Source: Siphonodentalium dalli (taxonomy: Eukaryota > Mollusca > Scaphopoda > Gadilida > Siphonodentaliidae). From it: a DNA stretch of 64,000 bases. The notes under the pieces were generated by a model. That model saw nothing but the letters and a program-made list of their open reading frames with translations. It searched no databases and was not told the DNA's origin. The position numbers and the translations under genes were made by a program. The DNA lies in NCBI GenBank assembly GCA_032622095.1, contig CP136064.1, forward strand, positions 133,057,129 through 133,121,128, read 5' to 3'. Shown here one piece after another: positions 58,101 through 64,000 of this stretch (its first letter is position 1; each line of letters begins with the position of its first letter).

Positions 58101-61100
58101 ACGGGGGGAGCTATCGACTTGAAATTTGTTATGTGAATGTATCTTGCCCCGGATACGAATTTTAACGGGTCGCCGAGCCCGTGCGACACAAGCTTCGCGC
58201 ATGCGCAGACGAGATCTCGGAAACGGGTGGAGCTATCGACTTGAAATTTGGTTTTTGAATAGCCCGGACTTGAAATTTGGTTTTTGAATAGCCCGGACAA
58301 CGTCGGGCTCATCCGCTAGTCTCATATATATTTTGAAGACCTCTGTCTGTTTGTCTGTCTGTCATTTATACAAATCTACGATTCTCGATCGATCGGGACG
58401 AAACTTGGTACGTGTGTGTAGTTTGACCAGGCGGTCGTCGTTGTCGTATTGGCGAGCCCGTGCGGCGCCCGCTTCGCGCATGCGCAGACGAGATATCGGA
58501 AACGGGTGGAGCTATCGACATGAAATTTGGTTTTTGAATAGCCCGGACAACGTCGGGCTCATCGGCTAGTCTCATATATATTTTTGAAGACCTCTGTCTG
58601 TTTGTATGTCTGTCTGTCTGTCATTTATACAAATCTACGATTCTCGACCGATCTGCATGAAACTTGGTAGGTGTGTGTAGTTTGACTAGGCGGTCGACGT
58701 TGTTGTAATGTCGAGCCCGTGCGGCGCCCGCTCGCGCATGCGCAGACGAGATCACGGAAACGGGTGGAGCTATCGACTTGAAATTTGGTTTTTGACAACG
58801 TCGGGCTGGGTAGAGCTATCGACGTGAAATTTGATTTTTGAATAGCCCGGACAACGTCGGGCTCATCGGCTAGTCTCATATCTATTTTGAAGACCTCTGT
58901 CTGTCTGTATGTCTGTCTGTCTGTCTGTATGTCATTGATACAAATCTACGATTCTCGACCGATCGGGACGAAACTAGGTACGTGTGTGTAGTTTGACCAG
59001 GCGGTGGACGTTGTCGTATTGACGAGCCCCTGCGCCGTCCGCTTCGCGCATGCGCAGACGAGATCTCGGAAACGGGTGGAGCTATCGACTTGAAATTTGC
59101 TATGTGAATGTACCTTGCCCCGGATACGAATTTTATCGGGTCGCCGAGCCCGTGCGACGCCAGCTTCGCGCATGCGCAGACGAGATCTCGCAAACGGGTG
59201 GAGCTATCGACATGAAATTTGGTATGTGAATGTATCTTGCCCCAGATACGAAATTTATCTGGTCGCCGAGCCCGTGCGACGCCAGCTTCGCGCATACGCA
59301 GACGAGATCTGGGAAACGGTGGAGCTATCGACTTAAAATTTGGTATGTGGATGTATCTTACCCCGGATACGAACTTTATCGGGTCGCCGAGCCCGCGCGA
59401 CGCCAGCTTCGCGCATGCGCAGACCAGATCTCGGAAACGGGTAGAGCTATCGACTTGAAATTTGGTTTTTGAATAGCCCGGACAACGTCGGGCTCATCGG
59501 CTAGTCTCATATATATTTTTGAAGACCTCTGTCTGTCTGTTTGTCTGTTTGTCTGTCATTTTTACAAATCTACGATTCTCGACCGATCGGGACGAAACTT
59601 GGTACGTGTGTGTAGTTTGACCAGGCGGTCGACGTTGTCGTATTGGCGAGCCCGTGCGGCGCCCGCTTCGTGCATGCGCAGACGAGATCTCTGAAACGGG
59701 GGGAGCTATCGACTTGAAATTTGCTATGTGAATGTATCTTGCCCCGGATACGAATTTTATCGGGTCGCCGAGCCCGTGCGACGCAAGCTTCGCGCATGCA
59801 CAGACGAGATCTCGGAAACGGGTGGAGCTATCGACTTGAAATTTGGTTTTTGAATAGCCCGGATAACGTCGGGCTCATCGGCTAGTCTCATATATATTTT
59901 GAAGACCTCTGTCTGTTTGTCTGTCTGTCATTTATACAAATCTACGATTCTCGACCGATCGGGACGAAACTTGGTACGTGTGTGTAGTTTGACCAGGCGG
60001 TCGTCGCTGTCGTATTGGCGAGCCCGTGCGGCGCCCCCTTCGCGCATGCGCAGACGAGATCTCGGAAACGGGTAGAGCTATCGCATGCGCAGACCAGATA
60101 TCGGAAACGGGTGGAGCTATCGACATAAAATTTGGTTTTTGAATAGCCCGGACAACGTCGGGCTCATCGGCTAGTCTCATATATATTTTTGAAGACGTCT
60201 GTCTGTTTGTATGTCTGTCTGTCTGTCATTTATACCAATCTACGATTCTCGACCGATCTGGATGAAACTTGGTTCTTGAGTGTAGTTTGACCAGGCGGTC
60301 GACGTTGTCGTAATGGGCGAGCCCGTGCGGCGCCCGCTTCGGGCATGCGCAGACGAGATCTCGGAAACGGGTGGAGCTATCGACTTGAAATTTGCTATGT
60401 GAATGTATCTTGCCCCGGATACGAATTTTATAGGGTCGCCGAGCCCGTGCGACGCCAGCTTCGCGCATGCGCAGACGAGATCTCGCAAACAGGTGGAGCT
60501 ATCGACTTGAAATTTGGTATGTGAATGCATCTTGCCCCGGATACGAAATTTATCTGGTCGCCGAGCCCGTGCGACGCCAGCTTCGCGCATGCGCAGACGA
60601 GATCTGGAAAACGGTGGAGCTATCGACTTGAAATTTGGTATGTGAATGTATCTTGCCCCGGATACGAACTTTATCGGGTCGCCGGGCCCGCGCGACGCCA
60701 GCTTCGCGCATGCGCAGACCAGATCTCGGAAACGGGTAGAGCTATCGACTTGAAATTTGGTTTTTGAATAGCCCGGACAACGTCGCGCTCATCGGCTAGT
60801 CTCATTTATATTTTGAAGACCTCTGTCTGTCTGTTTGTCTGTCATTTTTACAAATCTACGATTCTCGACCGATCGGAACGAAACTTGGTACGTGTGTGTA
60901 GTTTGACCAGGCGGTCGACGTTGTCGTATTGGCGAGCCCGTGCGGTGCCCGCTTCGTGCATGCGCAGACGAGATCTCGGAAACGGGGGGGAGCTATCGAC
61001 TTGAAATTTGTTATGTGAATGTATCTTGCCCCGGATACTAATTTTATCGGGTCGCCGAGCCCGTGCGACGCAAGCTTCGCGCATGCGCAGACGAGATCTC

Positions 61101-63530
61101 GGAAACGGGTGGAGCTATCGACTTGAAATTTTGTTTTTGAATAGCCCGGACAACGTCGGGCTCATCGGCTAGTCTCATATATATTTTGAAGACCTCTGTC
61201 TGTCTGTTTGTCTGTTTGTCTGTCATTTTTACAAATCTACGATTCTCGACCGATCGGGACGAAACTTGGTACGTGTGTGTAGTTTGACCAGGCGGTCGAC
61301 GTTGTCGTATTGGCGAGCCCGTGCGGCGCCCGCTTCGTGCATGCGCAGACGAGATCTCGGAAACGGGGGGAGCTATCGACTTGAAATTTGCTATGTGAAT
61401 GTATCTTGCCCCGGATACGAATTTTATCGGGTCGCCGAGCCCGTGCGACGCAAGCTTCATGCATGCGCAGACGAGATCTCGGAAACGGGTGGAGTTATCG
61501 ACTTGAAATTTGGTTTTTGAATAGCCCGGACAACGTCGGGCTCATCGGCTAGTCTCATATATATTTTGAAGACCTCTGTCTGTTTGTCTGTCTGTCATTT
61601 ATACAAATCTACGATTCTCGACCGATCGGGACGAAACTTGGTACGTGTGTGTAGTTTGACCAGGCGGTCGTCGCTGTCGTATTGGCGAGCCCGTGCGGCG
61701 CCCCCTTCGTGCATGCGCAGACGAGATCTCGGAAACGGGTAGAGCTATCGCATGCGCAGACCAGATATCGGAAACGGGTGGAGCTATCGACATAAAATTT
61801 GGTTTTTGAATAGCCCGAACAACGTCGGGCTCATCGGCTAGTCTCATATATATTTTTGAAGACCTCTGTCTGTTTGTATGTCTGTATGTCTGTCATTTAT
61901 ACAAATCTACGATTCTCGACCGATCTGGTTGAAACTTGGTTCGTGTGTGTAGTTTGACCAAGCGGTCGACGTTGTCGTAATGGCGAGCCCGTGCGGCGCC
62001 CGCTTCGCGCATGCGCAGACGAGATCTCGGAAACGGGTGGAGCTATCGACTTGAAATTTGCTATGTGAATGTATCTTGCCCCGGATACGAAATTTATCTG
62101 GTCGCCGAGCCCGTGCGACGCCAGCTTCGCGCATGCGCAGACGAGATCTGGGAAACGGTGGAGCTATCGACTTGAAATTTGGTATGTGAATGTATCTTGC
62201 CCCGGATACGAACTTTATCGGGTCGCAGGGCCCGCGCGACGCCAGCTTCGCGCCATGCGCAGACTAGATCTCGGAAACGGGGTAGAGCTATCGACTTGAA
62301 ATTTGGTTTTTGAATAGCCCGGACTTGAAATTTGGTTTTTGAATAGCCCGGACAACGTCGGGCTCATCGGCTAGTCTCATATATATTTTTGAAGACCTCT
62401 GTCTGTCTGTTTGTCTGTTTGTCTGTCATTTTTACAAATCTACGATTCTCGACCGATCGGGAGGAAACTTGGTACGTGTGTGTAGTTTGACCAGGCGGTC
62501 GACGTTGTCGTATTGGCGAGCCCGTTCGGTGCCCGCTTCGTGCATGCGCAGACGAGATCTCGGAAACGGGGGGAGCTATCGATTGAAATTTGCTATGTGA
62601 ATGTATCTTGCCCCGGATACGAATTTTATCGGGTCGCCGAGCCCGTGCGACGCAAGCTTCGCGCATGCGCAGACGAGATCTCGGAAACGGGTGGAGCTAT
62701 CGACTTGAAATTTGGTTTTCGAATAGCCCGGACAACGTCGGGCTCATCGGCTAGTCTCATATATATTTTGACCAGGCGGTCGATGTTGTCGTAATGGCGA
62801 GCCCGTGCGGAGCCCGCTTCGCGCATGCGCAGACGAGATCTCGGAAACGGGTGGAGCTATCGACTTGATATTTGCTATGTGAATGTATCTTGCCCCGGAT
62901 ACAAATTTTATCGGGTCGCCGAGACCGTGCGACGCCAACTTCGCGCATGCGCAGACGAGATCTCGCAAACGGGTGGAGCTATCGACTTGAAATTTGCTAT
63001 GTGAATGTATCTTGCCCCGGATACGAATTTTATCGGGTCGCCGAGCCCGTGCGACGCCAACTTCGCTTATGCTCAGACGAGATCTCGCAAACGGGTGGAG
63101 CTATCGACTTGAAATTTGGTATGTGAATGTATCTTGCCCCGGATACGAAATTTATCTGGTCGACGAGCCCGTGCGACGCCAGCTTCGCGCATGCGCAGAC
63201 GAGATCTGGGAAACGGTGGAGCTATCGACTTGAAATTTGGTATGTGAATGTATCTTGCCCCGGATACGAACTTTATCGGGTCGCCGGGCCCGCGCGACGC
63301 CAGCTTCGCGCATGCGCAGACCAGATCTCAGAAACGGGTAGAGCTATCGACTTGAAATTTCGTTTTTGAATAGCCCGGACTTGAAATTTGGTTTTTGAAT
63401 AGCCCGGACAACGTCGGGCTCATCGGCTAGTCTCATATATATTTTTGAAGACCTCTGTCTGTCTGTTTGTCTGTTTGTCTGTCATTTTTACAAATCTACG
63501 ATTCTCGACCGATCGGGAGGAAACTTGGTT
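55160..63530 (+). repeat. Large segmental duplication within the array, block B (approximate ends)
   Basis: Duplicate of block A lacking one copy of the 1,545-bp repeat. The first ~2.7 kb of this block has an excess of single-base insertions relative to block A (see findings). Confidence 0.75.
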
Positions 63531-64000
63531 CGTGTGTGTAGTTTGACCAGGCGGTCGACGTTGTCGTAATGGCGAGCCCGTGCGGCGCCCGCTTCGCGCA
63601 TGCGCAGACGAGATCTCGGAAACGGGTGGAGCTATCGACTTGAAATTTGCTATGTGAATGTATCTTGCCCCGGATACGAATTTTATCGGGTCGCCGAGCC
63701 CGTGCGACGCCCGCATCGCGCATGCGCAGACGATATCTCGCAAACGGGTGGAGCTATCGACTTGAAATTTGGTTTTTGAATAGCCCGGACAACGTCGGGC
63801 TCATCGGCTAGTCTCATATATATTTTGACCAGGCGGTCGATGTTGTCGTAATGGCGAGCCCGTGCGAAGCCCGCTTCGCGCATGCGCAGACGAGATCTCG
63901 GAAACGGGTGGAGCTATCGACTTGAAATTTGCTATGTGAATGTACCTTGCCCCGGATACGAATTTTATCGGGTTGCCGAGCCCGTGCGACGCCAACTTTC

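Larger units (their letters stand above)
39222..64000 (+). repeat. Helitron-like satellite array, right part (continues past the window)
   Basis: The array resumes in the middle of unit 9 and runs to the end of the window with dozens of head-to-tail units. Each has TCTCATATATATTTTGAAG at the start, a TCTG/TTTG microsatellite, the GACCAGGCGGTCG leader, variable 122-bp monomers and the hairpin plus CTAG end. Some units lost the microsatellite and leader (for example 53711-53740 and 54771-54800, where TATTTTGACCAGG joins directly), and several have a duplicated tail (TTGAATAGCCCGGACTTGAAA). I find no gene; the many short open frames are different phases of the same monomer. Confidence 0.88.

Noticed and set aside
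29044-64000. Dozens of 60-210 codon open frames on both strands with recurring arginine/serine-rich peptides
   Set aside because: They are phases of the stop-poor 122-bp monomer (not a multiple of 3), appear on both strands and shift frame between units; no conserved protein is implied.
29044-64000. CRISPR-like array
   Set aside because: Units are long transposon-like repeats directly joined, without short repeats and unique spacers, and the context is animal DNA.

Overview
This window looks like transposon- and satellite-rich intergenic DNA from an animal, most likely a marine lophotrochozoan such as a mollusc. I see no tRNA or rRNA gene, no operon, no CRISPR array and no convincing host protein-coding gene. 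The mollusc inference rests on three things: a tRNA-derived SINE with a mollusc-like central/3' domain, Helitron-like HINE/Pearl-style elements (5' microsatellite, 120-140 bp tandem core, 3' hairpin plus CTAG), and decayed LINEs of a marine-invertebrate type. It is an inference; no species is identified.

Region 1 (1-10.3 kb) is a nest of retroelements and DNA elements. A plus-strand LINE tail ends in poly(A) at 670-695. It abuts, tail to tail, a minus-strand LINE whose ORF2 (734-4261) carries one in-frame stop. The ORF1 end of that LINE lies 5 kb away (9632-10280), because a 5.16-kb element with 30-bp inverted termini (4468-9631) sits inside ORF1. That element in turn holds a SINE with a 13-bp target duplication and four Helitron-like elements.

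Region 2 (10.3-29.0 kb) is mostly non-coding. It holds a Helitron fragment, a near-perfect 147-bp hairpin (13300-13446), a decayed reverse-transcriptase pseudogene (about 14380-15750), one full and one partial Helitron-like element (18183-19092), a duplicated ~350-bp unit whose 3' part folds into two strong nested hairpins, a diverged ~590-bp tandem repeat, a foldback-like pair of TCCTAATTAGGA arrays, and a third Helitron-like family (28422-28872).

Region 3 (29.0-64.0 kb) is a long head-to-tail array of Helitron-like units (about 290-750 bp each). Each unit starts TCTCATATATATTTTGAAG, carries a variable number of 122-bp monomers, and ends with a CCCGGAC/GTCGGG hairpin and CTAG. The array shows layered higher-order duplications (1,545 bp, ~2.95 kb and ~9-10 kb).

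The most interesting object is an insertion in this array: a 6,237-bp element (32979-39215) with a 6-bp target duplication (GCTATC), AG...CT ends, two almost identical ~2.04-kb terminal inverted repeats, and a single intact 587-codon gene. That gene encodes a C2H2 finger, an FtsK/HerA (A32-like) packaging-type ATPase and a C2HC finger. The ends, target duplication and ATPase point to the Maverick/Polinton (adintovirus-like) lineage, but polymerase, integrase, protease and capsid genes are all absent. It looks like a compact non-autonomous derivative that kept only its ATPase between giant inverted repeats.
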